A stretch of DNA of 64,000 nt from Paenibacillus sp. SYP-B3998. Lineage in GTDB: Bacteria; Bacillota; Bacilli; Paenibacillales; NBRC-103111. Location of the stretch: assembly GCF_010820665.1 (NCBI RefSeq), contig NZ_JAAIKC010000001.1:1509417-1573416 (forward strand), in the 5' to 3' direction. Positions within the stretch are counted from its first letter, which is position 1; each line of letters opens with the position of its first letter. The position numbers and the translations under genes were made by a program. Under the pieces are notes generated by a model. The model saw only the letters and a program-made list of their open reading frames with translations, ran no database searches and was not told where the DNA came from. Shown here piece after piece: positions 17,723 through 27,325 of this stretch.

Positions 17723-18586
17723 ATGCAAATAACGAATCATTTGTTGTATCATAAACTTTCTGATTTACGAGTGAAATTGATCGACGCTAAACGAACCGTT
17801 TGTCCGCACGATTGGATACGTTTCGATTTTATACCCGAATACAATAAATTTTATTATATATGCGACGGCAACGGATGGATTAAATTAGACGGCAAGCTAT
17901 ATCGGCCTCAAGCGGGGCAATTGTTCTTTGCCCCCGCAGGTGTTTTACAATCCTTTTCAGTAACTAACGAACCTCCTTATACGATGTATTGGTGCCATTT
18001 CACTTCCAATTATGCGTTAAATCAATTATTTCGCTCTAGTGGAATTCCGAATCTCATATCTGTGGAGGAGGGCTCAGGCCTATTGGAATATTTTCGACAG
18101 CTAATCGATAATCGCAGTCAGGATGGGCTGACGACCTCGATCAAAATCCAGTCGGCCTTGTTTGAAATTATCGCGTACTTTATCGACCATGCAAGATTAG
18201 AAAGCTATGAGGATGTCAAATTCGCATCCATGAACAAATTGGTGGATACCATTAAATACATCGATGCGAACTTAGATAAAGAAATAACCATTCATGAGTT
18301 GTCGCAAACGGCACATTTTCATCCGAACTATTTTATTCGTTTTTTTAAAAACCATCTTGGGGTACCGCCCATGCGTTATATTTACGACCGAAGACTGGAG
18401 AGGGCAAAGGAATTACTCGGTTGCTTCACTTTATCGATTAATGAAGTTGCTCGTAGATCAGGATTTAATGATGCTTCTCACTTTTCAACCTCCTTTAAAA
18501 AGCATGTCGGGGTGTCACCCACTGATTTTCGTAATCTGTATACAGGGAACGATTCGATTCGCTCTAACGGCTCATTTTTAGGTTAG
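17723..18586 (+). CDS. AraC-family transcriptional regulator
   Basis: The N-terminal cupin-like sensor domain includes FYYICDGNGWIKLDGKLYRPQAGQLFFAPAG. A C-terminal double helix-turn-helix follows (about residues 180-280: ITIHELSQTAHFHPNYFIRFFKNHLGVPPMRY and INEVARRSGFNDASHFSTSFKKHVGVSPTDFR). The ATG at 17723 is preferred because AAAGGAAG lies 9 nt upstream; an in-frame GTG at 17714 abuts that site. It sits between the transporter and the secreted enzyme and may regulate the second glycosidase run (18810-31097). The signal molecule is unknown. Confidence 0.92.
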   Translation: MQITNHLLYHKLSDLRVKLIDAKRTVCPHDWIRFDFIPEYNKFYYICDGNGWIKLDGKLYRPQAGQLFFAPAGVLQSFSVTNEPPYTMYWCHFTSNYALNQLFRSSGIPNLISVEEGSGLLEYFRQLIDNRSQDGLTTSIKIQSALFEIIAYFIDHARLESYEDVKFASMNKLVDTIKYIDANLDKEITIHELSQTAHFHPNYFIRFFKNHLGVPPMRYIYDRRLERAKELLGCFTLSINEVARRSGFNDASHFSTSFKKHVGVSPTDFRNLYTGNDSIRSNGSFLG

Positions 18587-18628
18587 TTTTACAAAAAAAA
18601 TAGTTAGTAAAGTTAATTTTTAATTCTA

Positions 18629-18642
18629 TGAAAACGCTTTAA
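18629..18642 (+). promoter_or_regulatory. Catabolite-response element (cre)-like site
   Basis: TGAAAACGCTTTAA matches the cre consensus TGWAANCGNTNWCA at 13 of 14 positions. It is 168 nt before the possible start of the secreted enzyme gene. CcpA repression of this glycosidase run is the natural reading. Confidence 0.6.
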
Positions 18643-18650
18643 AATGGTAG

Positions 18651-18809
18651 AGTGAACATGTGCATTCACTTGTAGGCGAAATTGGCTTTGAAACAGTGTC
18701 TCCTAAGAAAGGTGGTGTGATTACTCCTGATTTCATTCTAGCGCCTTACAATTAGGGGAATATAACAGCAAATACTCCAGCCGATGGAGAAGTAAAAGCA
18801 GGTGCTATC
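18651..18809 (+). pseudogene. Possible remnant of a membrane-protein gene, in frame with the next ORF
   Basis: In the same frame as the ORF beginning at 18810, this stretch reads like protein (EIGFETVSPKKGGVITPDF, ILAPYN, stop at 18753-18755, then ITANTPADGEVKAGAI). It continues without a break into a hydrophobic helix MFAFITFIGAACLFTCIVTA at 18810. The whole resembles the C-terminal end of a multi-pass transporter with one nonsense codon. I do not recognise the family, and chance coding character is possible. Confidence 0.3.
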
Positions 18810-20882
18810 ATGTTTGCATTTATCACTTTTATTGGGGCAGCTTGTTTGTTTACGTGCATCGTTACTGCTATTCGTTCTCTATTCCAAAAGACAGGCAATC
18901 GCGAGAACCTTATAAGTTATCTTAAGCAGGGGCGTTCGACCTCAATTCGTATGCTTAGGGTTCGTAAAAACTACCTCATCTTAGCTGGACTTTTTCTCTC
19001 TTGCGTAGGATTGCTTCCCGTCGTCCAAGCTCAGGCCGCTGGGCAGATGGTGATCGATAGCCTCGATGGCCCTGTAACACAGAATGAAATTAATTCCTTC
19101 AAAGCATATATTCAAACCGTGGAGCCCGTCGTATGGCCTAATACCGGTTCCATGCAGAATGAATATGCCCAGGGCAAAAGTGGGGAAAGCATTAAAGCGA
19201 TGGGGCTCATGTATGAACTTACTGGCGACACGGCAATTCTTGATCGCATGATCTACTTCTGCGACGTACTTCTTTCCCAAAGAAATGATATTTTAGCTGC
19301 TCCCTATGGTCATCGGACCGCATGGACGAATTCGATAGCTCCCGTATGGCCGGGCAATAACACAGGGACTGCATCCGCAGATTCGGCGAACGGTGATCCG
19401 GTTGGTCACCTTGCTTACTGCGCCAAGCTTATTCTCCAGCAGCCCTCGCTTTGGAATACGTCGGTCGCTATTGGCGACGACTATGGACATGGAGCGACGT
19501 ATAGACAGCGAGCGGCTACTTTCGTAACAGAAGCAGATTATGTGGTTAACCAATTCCTTTTGCCGTCGCTGATTAATCTTTCAAACGGGAATAAATACTA
19601 TTTCTCTGCACAATCCCCTTATATGAGCGGAGGCGTTATGCCCTGGAATCAGCAGATGATGATATCCTACGGATTACAAAATTTGGCTGCTTCTCATGCC
19701 ATCATTGGTGATAACGCATCGTTAGTTTCTCAATATGATGGGATTGTTCAAACGAACCTGAATTGGTTCTTTAGCGATAATTCAGCCAAGCAGACGTATA
19801 CAGACAGTGCCGGTAATACCGCTTACAACTGGGGGTACAATCCGACACTTCTGGGAGGAGAAGACTCTAATCACGGCAGCTTGGATGTAGCGGGTTTTTA
19901 TCGAGCATTCCTAAGTGGGCGTTATGGGATCACGACCGCTATGATGATGCCGTTTGGCAACATGTATGCAGATGTGATGATCAAAGGACCTCATTATTTC
20001 GCAGGTCGCGTTGATGGAACGGATGGAACTGGGCACGGCGCATCAACCACGTATGCACGTAGTGGCAACCTCTTTTTAGCGGCTCTACGTCCTGATATGT
20101 ATTACACACTAGCTAATGCGAATATACCTAATAAAACGACCTCGAGCATGGATACGTTCGCTCGCTTTATGTGGTTGAAGACGCAGCGGAACAATGGCGG
20201 AGATACGCAAGCGCCTACAACGCCCACCAATTTGACCGCAGCCGCAGTATCAGGCACACAAATCAATTTGACGTGGATGGCTGCTACAGACAATGTGGGC
20301 GTTACGAGTTATGAGGTTTACCGAGGAACCACGTTGGTGGGCACGTCTCCAACGACATCTTATAGCGATACAGGGCTCAATCCGTCTACTACTTACAGTT
20401 ATAGGATAAAAGCGAAGGATGCAGCCGCAAATGCATCCGCAGCTAGTAATACGGCCAGTGCGACTACGACTTCAACACCGACGCCAACACTAAATCTTGC
20501 TCTGGGTAAAACGTACAGCGCTTCTAGTACTTGGAATGCTGCTTACGCCAGCGATAAAGCTTTTGATGGAAGCGCAGCTACCCGTTGGTCGGCGTCCAAC
20601 GGATCATTGACCAATCAGTGGATCAGCGTGGATTTCGGCGCTAATCTATCATTTAGTAAGGTTGTAATCAAAGAAACGACTTTCCAACGGGTAACTTCTT
20701 TCAAACTTCAGTCTTCAAGCGACGGCGTAACCTATACGGATATTGGCGGCGCATCGGGTTCGACAATCGGAGCGATCAAATCGGTTAGTTTCACGCCAAT
20801 AACATCCCAATATTTGAGATTGTACGTAACAACAGCAAGTGCCGTACCTACGATTAACGAGTTCGAAGTTTACAATCAATAA
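18810..20882 (+). CDS. Secreted (alpha/alpha)-barrel-like enzyme with FN3 and CBM32 domains; family not recognised
   Basis: From 18810 the frame encodes 690 residues. A canonical secretion signal begins at the in-frame ATG 18951 (MLRVRKNYLILAGLFLSCVGLLPVVQAQAAG). The 18810 start has an AGGTG site but would add a foreign-looking hydrophobic helix, so the true start is uncertain. Residues ~80-470 look all-helical with aromatic- and glycine-rich turns (YGHRTAWTNS, MPWNQQMMISYG, GGEDSNHGSLDVAGFYRAF), resembling toroid-fold lyases or hydrolases. Then come a fibronectin type III domain (~472-555) and a C-terminal CBM32/F5-8C module (~563-690). It is the only clearly secreted carbohydrate enzyme in the first 31 kb, so it probably makes the first extracellular cut. 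The GH105 gene downstream suggests it could be a lyase. Confidence 0.75.
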   Translation: MFAFITFIGAACLFTCIVTAIRSLFQKTGNRENLISYLKQGRSTSIRMLRVRKNYLILAGLFLSCVGLLPVVQAQAAGQMVIDSLDGPVTQNEINSFKAYIQTVEPVVWPNTGSMQNEYAQGKSGESIKAMGLMYELTGDTAILDRMIYFCDVLLSQRNDILAAPYGHRTAWTNSIAPVWPGNNTGTASADSANGDPVGHLAYCAKLILQQPSLWNTSVAIGDDYGHGATYRQRAATFVTEADYVVNQFLLPSLINLSNGNKYYFSAQSPYMSGGVMPWNQQMMISYGLQNLAASHAIIGDNASLVSQYDGIVQTNLNWFFSDNSAKQTYTDSAGNTAYNWGYNPTLLGGEDSNHGSLDVAGFYRAFLSGRYGITTAMMMPFGNMYADVMIKGPHYFAGRVDGTDGTGHGASTTYARSGNLFLAALRPDMYYTLANANIPNKTTSSMDTFARFMWLKTQRNNGGDTQAPTTPTNLTAAAVSGTQINLTWMAATDNVGVTSYEVYRGTTLVGTSPTTSYSDTGLNPSTTYSYRIKAKDAAANASAASNTASATTTSTPTPTLNLALGKTYSASSTWNAAYASDKAFDGSAATRWSASNGSLTNQWISVDFGANLSFSKVVIKETTFQRVTSFKLQSSSDGVTYTDIGGASGSTIGAIKSVSFTPITSQYLRLYVTTASAVPTINEFEVYNQ

Positions 20883-20895
20883 ATGCAGCTAAAGT

Positions 20896-20936
20896 GACCG
20901 TATCGCCCTTATCGGCAATGCGGTCTTTCTTTTTTT
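20896..20936 (+). terminator. Rho-independent terminator after the secreted enzyme gene
   Basis: The stem GACCGTATCGCC / GGCAATGCGGTC (one mismatch) is followed by TTTCTTTTTTT. Confidence 0.85.
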
Positions 20937-21096
20937 AAAAGTGATGGAAGCTAAACGAGGTTCGTTTGTTATTTGCTGCTTTAAAGAAACAACCTTAAAA
21001 AAAGGCATAGAAGTATAAGTAGGGATAATGAATATCTGATAAAGCGGTTGTAACATCGAATCATACACAGCATGATGTCGAGGGGAGGGACTGTAC

Positions 21097-23385
21097 ATGA
21101 GCAATACAAAGCTATGGTACCGTAATTCCGCTAAAAGTTGGGTACAGGCTTTACCTATAGGAAATGGAAGATTAGGAGGCATGGTATTCGGTAAAACAGA
21201 TGAAGAGCTCATCGGCCTTAATGAGGATTCGGTTTGGTATGGCGGTCCCAATGACCGAATGAATCCAGAAGCTCCTGTTTATTTTCCGCAAATCAGAAAG
21301 CTTCTTATGGCTGGACAGGTGGAAGAGGCTCAGTACTTGGCAAGACTGGTGTTTACGCCAACCCCTAAGTATGCAAGTCCTTATCAACCGCTTGGCGACT
21401 TGAATATTTGGTTAGATCGTCATCATGGGAAGGTCACTGATTATTATCGCGAGTTGGATTTGGATAGCGGCATCGCACGAGTTGATTATCGCAAAGATGG
21501 TGTGGCTTATCGTCGCGAAATATTTAGCAGTGCAGTTGATCAGGTAATGATTGTTCATCTGACCTGCGAGAAGCCGAACCATATCAGCTTAAGCACAAGC
21601 CTAAGCCGGAGACCCTTTGATCAAGGCGTGAAACGGCTAAGTGAGAACACTCTCGCCATGCAAGGACAGTGCGGACCGGGAGGTGTTGTTTACTGTGGTC
21701 TCCTGCATGCATTAACGGAGGGAGGAACGGTTCGTGTGATAGGTGATTTCATCTCTGTAGAGAAGGCGAGCAGTGTAACGCTTTTTGTCGCAGCAGGGAC
21801 GACCTTTCGCAGTCCTGATCCACTCGCAACATGCACGGAGCAACTACAGTCCGCTCTTGGGAAGACCTACAGTGAGTTGCGGACAGATCATGTCCAGGAA
21901 CATCAACGACAATTCCGCCGGATGACCTTGGAATTGGGGGGGGAATTGGAACAAGAGCTGTCTCAATTACCTACAGATGAGCGATTAACACGTGTTCAAG
22001 CCGGGGAAACGGACGCTGGTCTTATTTCTCTGTATTTTCAATATGGACGCTATTTATTGCTCGCGAGCTCAAGGCCGGGAACGCTACCCGCTAATTTGCA
22101 GGGAATCTGGAATGATCAATTCAAGCCGTCATGGGAATGTAATTATACAACCAACATTAACCTACAGATGAACTATTGGCCAGCTGAAGTATGTAATTTG
22201 AGTGAGTGCCACGAGCCATTGTTTGATTTCCTGGATCAGCTTAGGATTAATGGGCGCCAAACAGCCCGCACAATGTATAACTGTCGTGGATTTGTTGTTC
22301 ATCATAACACGAACCTATGGGCAGACACCTTCATCAATGGTCAACTCGTGAGAGCCAACACTTGGCCAACCGGTGGAGCATGGCTCGCACTGCACCTTTG
22401 GGAGCATTTTCGGTATGGACAGAACATGGAGTTTCTATCCGAACGCGCCTATCCTACATTGAAGGAAGCGGCTGAATTTTTGCTCGATTATTTAGTCGAA
22501 GATGGGCAGGGTAGGATGGTAACGGGACCTTCCGTTTCACCTGAAAATAATTATTATTTGCCTGGCGGCGGTATCGGATTTTTATGCATGGGGCCGACGA
22601 TGGATTTACAGATCGTTCGAACGCTGTTCAGCAGCTGTATCGAAGCAGCCTCTTTGCTACAAACAGATTTTGAATTCGTTGAACTTCTTCAGGCAGCTCT
22701 GCTGCGGATTCCCAACCTGCAGATTGGTAAATATGGACAACTGCAGGAATGGTTGGAGGATTATGAAGAGCCGGAACCGGGTCATCGACATATTTCCCAA
22801 TTATTTGCCCTACACCCGGGTGAAATGATTACAGCTGAGCAAACACCAGATTGGGCCCATGCAGCGAAGGTTACGCTGGAGCGCAGACTTACTAACGGCG
22901 GCGGTCATACAGGTTGGAGTCGCGCTTGGATTATTAATTTTTGGGCTCGTCTGCAAGAGGGGGAGAGAGCTTATGAGCATATACAAGCATTGTTGCAATC
23001 TTCGACCCATCCTAATTTGTTTGACGATCATCCGCCATTCCAAATTGACGGGAATTTCGGTGGAACAGCAGCCATTGCGGAAATGCTGATTCAATCGCAT
23101 GCTGGAGAAATTCGCTTGCTTCCTGCTCTTCCTGCCGTATGGAAGAATGGTCGCATAACAGGTTTACGCGCTCGTGGCGGTTTGGAGGTAGATCTTGCCT
23201 GGGAGGATGGGCAATTAAGCTCAGCCGTTATGAAAATGAAGGCGAGCGGAAAGTGCCGCATTCGGAGTGTCAAAGGATTGCAGATTTCATTGAATGGGGT
23301 TCTAATTCAGGTGAAAGCTCTAGAACCTTCTCTTTTTGAGTTTGAGACCCAAGAAGGAACTACCTACATCATTACGAGTGAATAA
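21097..23385 (+). CDS. GH95-family alpha-L-fucosidase (typical copy)
   Basis: This 762-residue protein begins [27 protein letters not shown] and carries textbook GH95 motifs: [25 protein letters not shown] with the substrate-polarising N353 and N355, general acid E483 in SVSPENNYY, and D651 in [12 protein letters not shown]. The ribosome binding site GAGGGGAGGG is 8 nt upstream. There is no signal peptide, so it is intracellular. It heads a run of closely spaced genes (AKR, GH29, propeller glycosidase, beta-helix, GH105) that is probably one operon. The family is known for alpha-1,2-linked fucose. It differs considerably from the copy at 4708, so the two likely split the work. Confidence 0.92.
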   Translation: MSNTKLWYRNSAKSWVQALPIGNGRLGGMVFGKTDEELIGLNEDSVWYGGPNDRMNPEAPVYFPQIRKLLMAGQVEEAQYLARLVFTPTPKYASPYQPLGDLNIWLDRHHGKVTDYYRELDLDSGIARVDYRKDGVAYRREIFSSAVDQVMIVHLTCEKPNHISLSTSLSRRPFDQGVKRLSENTLAMQGQCGPGGVVYCGLLHALTEGGTVRVIGDFISVEKASSVTLFVAAGTTFRSPDPLATCTEQLQSALGKTYSELRTDHVQEHQRQFRRMTLELGGELEQELSQLPTDERLTRVQAGETDAGLISLYFQYGRYLLLASSRPGTLPANLQGIWNDQFKPSWECNYTTNINLQMNYWPAEVCNLSECHEPLFDFLDQLRINGRQTARTMYNCRGFVVHHNTNLWADTFINGQLVRANTWPTGGAWLALHLWEHFRYGQNMEFLSERAYPTLKEAAEFLLDYLVEDGQGRMVTGPSVSPENNYYLPGGGIGFLCMGPTMDLQIVRTLFSSCIEAASLLQTDFEFVELLQAALLRIPNLQIGKYGQLQEWLEDYEEPEPGHRHISQLFALHPGEMITAEQTPDWAHAAKVTLERRLTNGGGHTGWSRAWIINFWARLQEGERAYEHIQALLQSSTHPNLFDDHPPFQIDGNFGGTAAIAEMLIQSHAGEIRLLPALPAVWKNGRITGLRARGGLEVDLAWEDGQLSSAVMKMKASGKCRIRSVKGLQISLNGVLIQVKALEPSLFEFETQEGTTYIITSE

Positions 23386-23442
23386 GGGATTGAAGAAGCG
23401 GCATTTCGTTCTTGAATTTTATCTATGTCAGGAGGGCATAAA

Positions 23443-24393
23443 ATGTTATATAGACGTTTAGGCAGCAGTGGATTAAAAGTAAGTGAATTAAGCTTGGGCA
23501 GTTGGCTTACCTATGGCGGTGCTATCGATTTCAAGCAATCGGAATTAATTATTGATAAAGCTTATGAGCTTGGCATCAACCTCTTTGATACAGCCAATGT
23601 GTATCACAAGGGGGAGGCGGAGCAAGTCGTTGGCAAAGCGCTAGCTAAATATCCTCGGACATCCTACGTTCTGGCAACGAAAGTATGCGTGCCGATGGGA
23701 GATGGGCCTAACGATCGCGGATTGTCCCGAAAACATATTAGGGAGCAATGCGAAGCAAGCTTGAAAAGGCTTGGTGTCGATTATATCGACTTGTATCAGT
23801 GTCACCGTTACGATACGGAGACACCGCTTGAGGAGACGCTTCGTGCTTTAGATGATCTGATCACGCAAGGAAAAGTGTTATATACTGGCGTCAGCATGTG
23901 GAAGGCCGAACAACTGATCGATGGCATTCATATTGCCAAATCGCTGAATCTAGATCGGATTATTTCCAATCAACCTCAATATCATATGTTCAGACGCGGG
24001 ATAGAAAAAGATATTGTGCCCTTGTGTAAAAGGGAAGGAATCGGTCAAATCGTCTACTCACCTCTGGCTCAAGGGATTTTGACTGGGAAGTATAAACCCG
24101 GCATGCCATTTCCTGATCAATCCAGGGCAGCAGATCCAGCGCAAAATGGGGCCATTGTAAATCTGATTACCGAGGAACAATTAATCAAAGTGGAAAAGCT
24201 GGGGACGATTGCTGAGCGCAATGAACTCAGCTTAGCGCAGTTGGCCTTAGCATGGATTTTGCGATTGGATAATATATCTAGTTGTATTATTGGCGCTTCC
24301 CGACCCGAGCAGGTGGCTGAGAACGCCAAAGCTTCGGGTGTGAAGCTTTCTCCGCAGGATATTCAGGAAATAGAAGCTATTCTTTCTGCATAA
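23443..24393 (+). CDS. Aldo/keto reductase
   Basis: This is a TIM-barrel NADPH-dependent reductase of about 316 residues beginning MLYRRLGSSGLKVSELSLGSW, like the YghZ / potassium-channel-beta-subunit group. The catalytic tetrad residues can be placed in LFDTANVYHKGEAE (Asp, Tyr), LATKV (Lys) and LYQCHRYD (His). The NADP-binding end IIGASRPEQVAENAKASG is present. The ATG at 23443 is chosen because AGGAGGG lies 7 nt upstream; the in-frame ATG at 23425 precedes that site. In the operon it may reduce a sugar aldehyde such as L-fucose or a uronate. The substrate is inferred only from context. Confidence 0.9.
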   Translation: MLYRRLGSSGLKVSELSLGSWLTYGGAIDFKQSELIIDKAYELGINLFDTANVYHKGEAEQVVGKALAKYPRTSYVLATKVCVPMGDGPNDRGLSRKHIREQCEASLKRLGVDYIDLYQCHRYDTETPLEETLRALDDLITQGKVLYTGVSMWKAEQLIDGIHIAKSLNLDRIISNQPQYHMFRRGIEKDIVPLCKREGIGQIVYSPLAQGILTGKYKPGMPFPDQSRAADPAQNGAIVNLITEEQLIKVEKLGTIAERNELSLAQLALAWILRLDNISSCIIGASRPEQVAENAKASGVKLSPQDIQEIEAILSA

Positions 24394-24418
24394 GTGACTT
24401 TCAGAAGGGAAGGGTAAC

Positions 24419-26215
24419 ATGTCGATGAAAGAAGACCTCATGGATAATGCAGAGGCCCAGAGCAGTAAACCCTTCATGCTTCATGATGAAGGCAAGGATG
24501 AGGAAAGAGAAAAGCGTATTGCCTGGTGGCGGGAAGCCAAAGTAGGGTTGTTTATACACTGGGGCTTATATTCGCTGCCTGGGGGCATTTGGCAGGGTGA
24601 GCGGGTTAACGCTACATATGCCGAGCATCTGCAATTACGAGCTCAAATTCCGATTAAGGAATATGAGCAAATTGCGGATCAATTCAATCCCGTTCATTTC
24701 AATGCAGAGCAGTGGACTCGTATAGCTAAAGAAGCTGGTTTAAAATATTTGATTTTTACAGCCAAGCATCACGATGGTTTTGCGATGTATCATTCAGACG
24801 TAAGTGCCTATAACATTGTGGAGGCAACACCATTCAAGCGAGATCCTGTTGCAGAATTAGCAATCGCCTGCCGTCAGGAGGGCATTACGCTGTGCTTGTA
24901 TTATTCCCATGCGATGGATTGGCATCATCCCGATTCCCAAGGGAACACGTTGGATTATCCCGCTAATATTGGCGCGTACGATTCGCTGGAATCTTGGGTC
25001 AATGATGCTGATAAAAGTATCCGCTACAAGCGTTACTTGCAGGAGAAGGCTTATCCGCAAATTAGCGAGTTGCTCACGCTTTATGGTCCTATTGGCATTC
25101 TATGGTTTGACTGTGGACATAAGGTTACGGATGAGCAGGGTCATCAATTCGTTGATTTGGTTCATGGGCTGCAATCGGGTTGCTTAGTCAATCGTCGAGT
25201 CCGAAGAGAAGGTTTCGGTGATTATGAGAATACGGGCGATAATCAGCTTCATATTCGAAATCCAAGACGGGATTGGGAGTCAATCGCGACTTTAAATCAC
25301 TCCTGGGGCTATAACCAAACAGATCATAGCTGGAGAAGTCCGAAAGATATTCTGCATGACATGATCAACGTTGTCAGTATGGGCGGTAATTATGTGATTA
25401 ACGTGGGACCTACTGGAGATGGAGAATTTGATCTTAAATCAATCGAACTGCTTCATGAAATGGGTAACTGGCTGAAATTAAATGGTGAAAGCATATACGG
25501 CACACAAGGAAGCCCGATTGGCAAACTGCCATGGGGGCGCTGTACGCTGAAGGAGCATAAGCTCTTTTTACATGTCTGGGAATGGCCTGCTCAGGGCAAG
25601 CTGATCGTGCCAGGCATTCGTAATCGGATTCAAAGCGCTATTCTACTCGTTGATTCGGAAAAAGTCTCTTTAAGCATAGAGTGGTTGAACAATACTTCAG
25701 GGGATATGATTATTCAGTTACCCCAAGAACCACTTGATTCCATTTGCACGGTAATTGCACTCGAATTCGAGGGTGATATTGACGCGAATCCAATGCGAGT
25801 ACTATTTTCAGATCAGGTGTGTAATGTATTCGGTGTTTTTGATGGGGAGCTACATGGCGACACGTTAAGATATGATACAGGAAAATTAGGCAGAGATAAT
25901 GTGAGAGATTGGCAGGCGGGTGGAGACTATATCCAATGGCAGTTCCGTGTGATAAGCCCCGGTCTCTTTAAAGTCTATGCCGCATATGGTGCTAACGAGC
26001 AATCCGTTGGAGGTTCCTTTGTGCTCACATCAGGCCAAGACAAACTCGTAGCCCATGTGAATTTTACGGGGGGAGCGTATCAGTTTCAAAGCTTTGAGCT
26101 TGGCGACATGGAGTTTGCCGAAGCAGGTGACTATACATTGACTGTTAAACCCGATACCATTCGCGGTAAAGTGCTGATGAACCTGAAGGAAATTACACTC
26201 GAGAGTCTTGGATGA
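24419..26215 (+). CDS. Glycoside hydrolase family 29 alpha-L-fucosidase
   Basis: This 598-residue protein has the GH29 barrel signatures: AKVGLFIHWGLYSLPGG, AEQWTRIAKEAGLKYLIFTAKHHDGFAMY and YGPIGILWFDCG, where D231 is the nucleophile. VVSMGGNYVINVGPTGDG is also typical. The C-terminal ~130 residues form an extra beta domain, possibly carbohydrate-binding. There is no signal peptide. Spacing to the AKR gene is 25 nt with a GAAGGGAAGGG ribosome binding site. GH29 enzymes retain configuration while GH95 enzymes invert; having both in one operon suggests a substrate with fucose in more than one linkage. Confidence 0.92.
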   Translation: MSMKEDLMDNAEAQSSKPFMLHDEGKDEEREKRIAWWREAKVGLFIHWGLYSLPGGIWQGERVNATYAEHLQLRAQIPIKEYEQIADQFNPVHFNAEQWTRIAKEAGLKYLIFTAKHHDGFAMYHSDVSAYNIVEATPFKRDPVAELAIACRQEGITLCLYYSHAMDWHHPDSQGNTLDYPANIGAYDSLESWVNDADKSIRYKRYLQEKAYPQISELLTLYGPIGILWFDCGHKVTDEQGHQFVDLVHGLQSGCLVNRRVRREGFGDYENTGDNQLHIRNPRRDWESIATLNHSWGYNQTDHSWRSPKDILHDMINVVSMGGNYVINVGPTGDGEFDLKSIELLHEMGNWLKLNGESIYGTQGSPIGKLPWGRCTLKEHKLFLHVWEWPAQGKLIVPGIRNRIQSAILLVDSEKVSLSIEWLNNTSGDMIIQLPQEPLDSICTVIALEFEGDIDANPMRVLFSDQVCNVFGVFDGELHGDTLRYDTGKLGRDNVRDWQAGGDYIQWQFRVISPGLFKVYAAYGANEQSVGGSFVLTSGQDKLVAHVNFTGGAYQFQSFELGDMEFAEAGDYTLTVKPDTIRGKVLMNLKEITLESLG

Positions 26216-26250
26216 GTTAATTGCCTAATCCTATTGAGGAGGTGTACGTT

Positions 26251-27261
26251 TTGTTCCGAAAATTAATGCCTGCTCCTGTAAATGGAGGATTCCGTATGGA
26301 TGATTACTGGGTTTGGTGCGGTTCCGCAGTCAAAGGTGAAGATGGAAAGTTCCATTTGTTTGCATCACGATGGCCGAAGTGGCTCCCTATGCATCCAGGT
26401 TGGCTCGTCCAGTCTGAGATTGTTAGAGCGGTATCCGAGTCGCCGGAGGGTCCATACGTATTTCAGGAAGTTGTTCTTCCTGCAAGAGGTGCGGAGTATT
26501 GGGATGGTCGGAGCACACATAACCCGCAAATCGTGAAGCATCAAGATCGTTATTTATTGTTTTATATGGGCTCTACGCACCCACTGTCTGAACCCATTCC
26601 AGGCGATGGTTATGGGCTTAATGATCCTCGCTGTATAGTTGCCCGTGCAAATAAACGCATTGGGCTTGCTGTGTCGCATAGCGTATTCGGTCCATGGGAA
26701 AGAAGGAATGAGCCTATTCTATCGACAAGACCCGGGAAATTCGATAGCTTCTTAACATCGAATCCAGCACCGTGTATGAATGACGACGGATCTGTGCTGC
26801 TCCTGTATAAAGCAAGGAAATATGAAGATAACGTACACGGAAAAATGACATTTGGTGTGGCGCACGCTTCACACTATGACGGACCTTATCAGGTGCTTAG
26901 CGATCAGCCATTATTTCCACCAGATGTTCATATGGAAGATCCTTTTATTTGGCGTACAGCGGATGGTTACGAGCTGATCGCTAAAGATATGGAAGGGAAT
27001 TTGTGCGGAGAAAAGTACGGAGGGATTTGCGCGTATTCTCAAGATGGCTTGTCGTGGAAGCTATTTGAGGATTCGTTTGCGTATTCACGTACCATCCAGT
27101 GGGATGATGGAGTAACGCGTCAAATGGGCAATTTGGAGCGACCTTTTATCTTGTTTCAGGATGGTCAACCCACCCATCTTTTTGCAGCTACATCGGATGG
27201 GACGAAGGGATTTCATGATGCTTCCCAGACGTGGAACATGGTCATTCCAATAGCCCCATAA
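26251..27261 (+). CDS. Five-bladed beta-propeller glycoside hydrolase (GH43/GH117/GH130-like)
   Basis: This protein has about 336 residues from the TTG at 26251, which has AGGAGGTG 6 nt upstream; the frame is open from 26221. The motifs are DDYWVWCGSAVKGEDGKFHLFASRWPK, YWDGRSTHNPQIVKHQDRYLLFYMGST, FLTSNPAPCMNDDGSVLLLYKARKY and HMEDPFIWRT. They are regularly spaced propeller blades of the GH43/62/32/68/117/130 superfamily. It has no signal peptide. It cannot be placed in one family by eye, and exo-acting arabinosidase, xylosidase or anhydro-galactosidase roles are possible. It follows the GH29 gene closely and belongs to the same operon. Confidence 0.8.
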   Translation: MFRKLMPAPVNGGFRMDDYWVWCGSAVKGEDGKFHLFASRWPKWLPMHPGWLVQSEIVRAVSESPEGPYVFQEVVLPARGAEYWDGRSTHNPQIVKHQDRYLLFYMGSTHPLSEPIPGDGYGLNDPRCIVARANKRIGLAVSHSVFGPWERRNEPILSTRPGKFDSFLTSNPAPCMNDDGSVLLLYKARKYEDNVHGKMTFGVAHASHYDGPYQVLSDQPLFPPDVHMEDPFIWRTADGYELIAKDMEGNLCGEKYGGICAYSQDGLSWKLFEDSFAYSRTIQWDDGVTRQMGNLERPFILFQDGQPTHLFAATSDGTKGFHDASQTWNMVIPIAP

Positions 27262-27325
27262 TAAATAGGTGTTTTCTGGAATGAAAGCTTTACTAATCAC
27301 TAATTTCATTTCTATTGGAGGCGTT

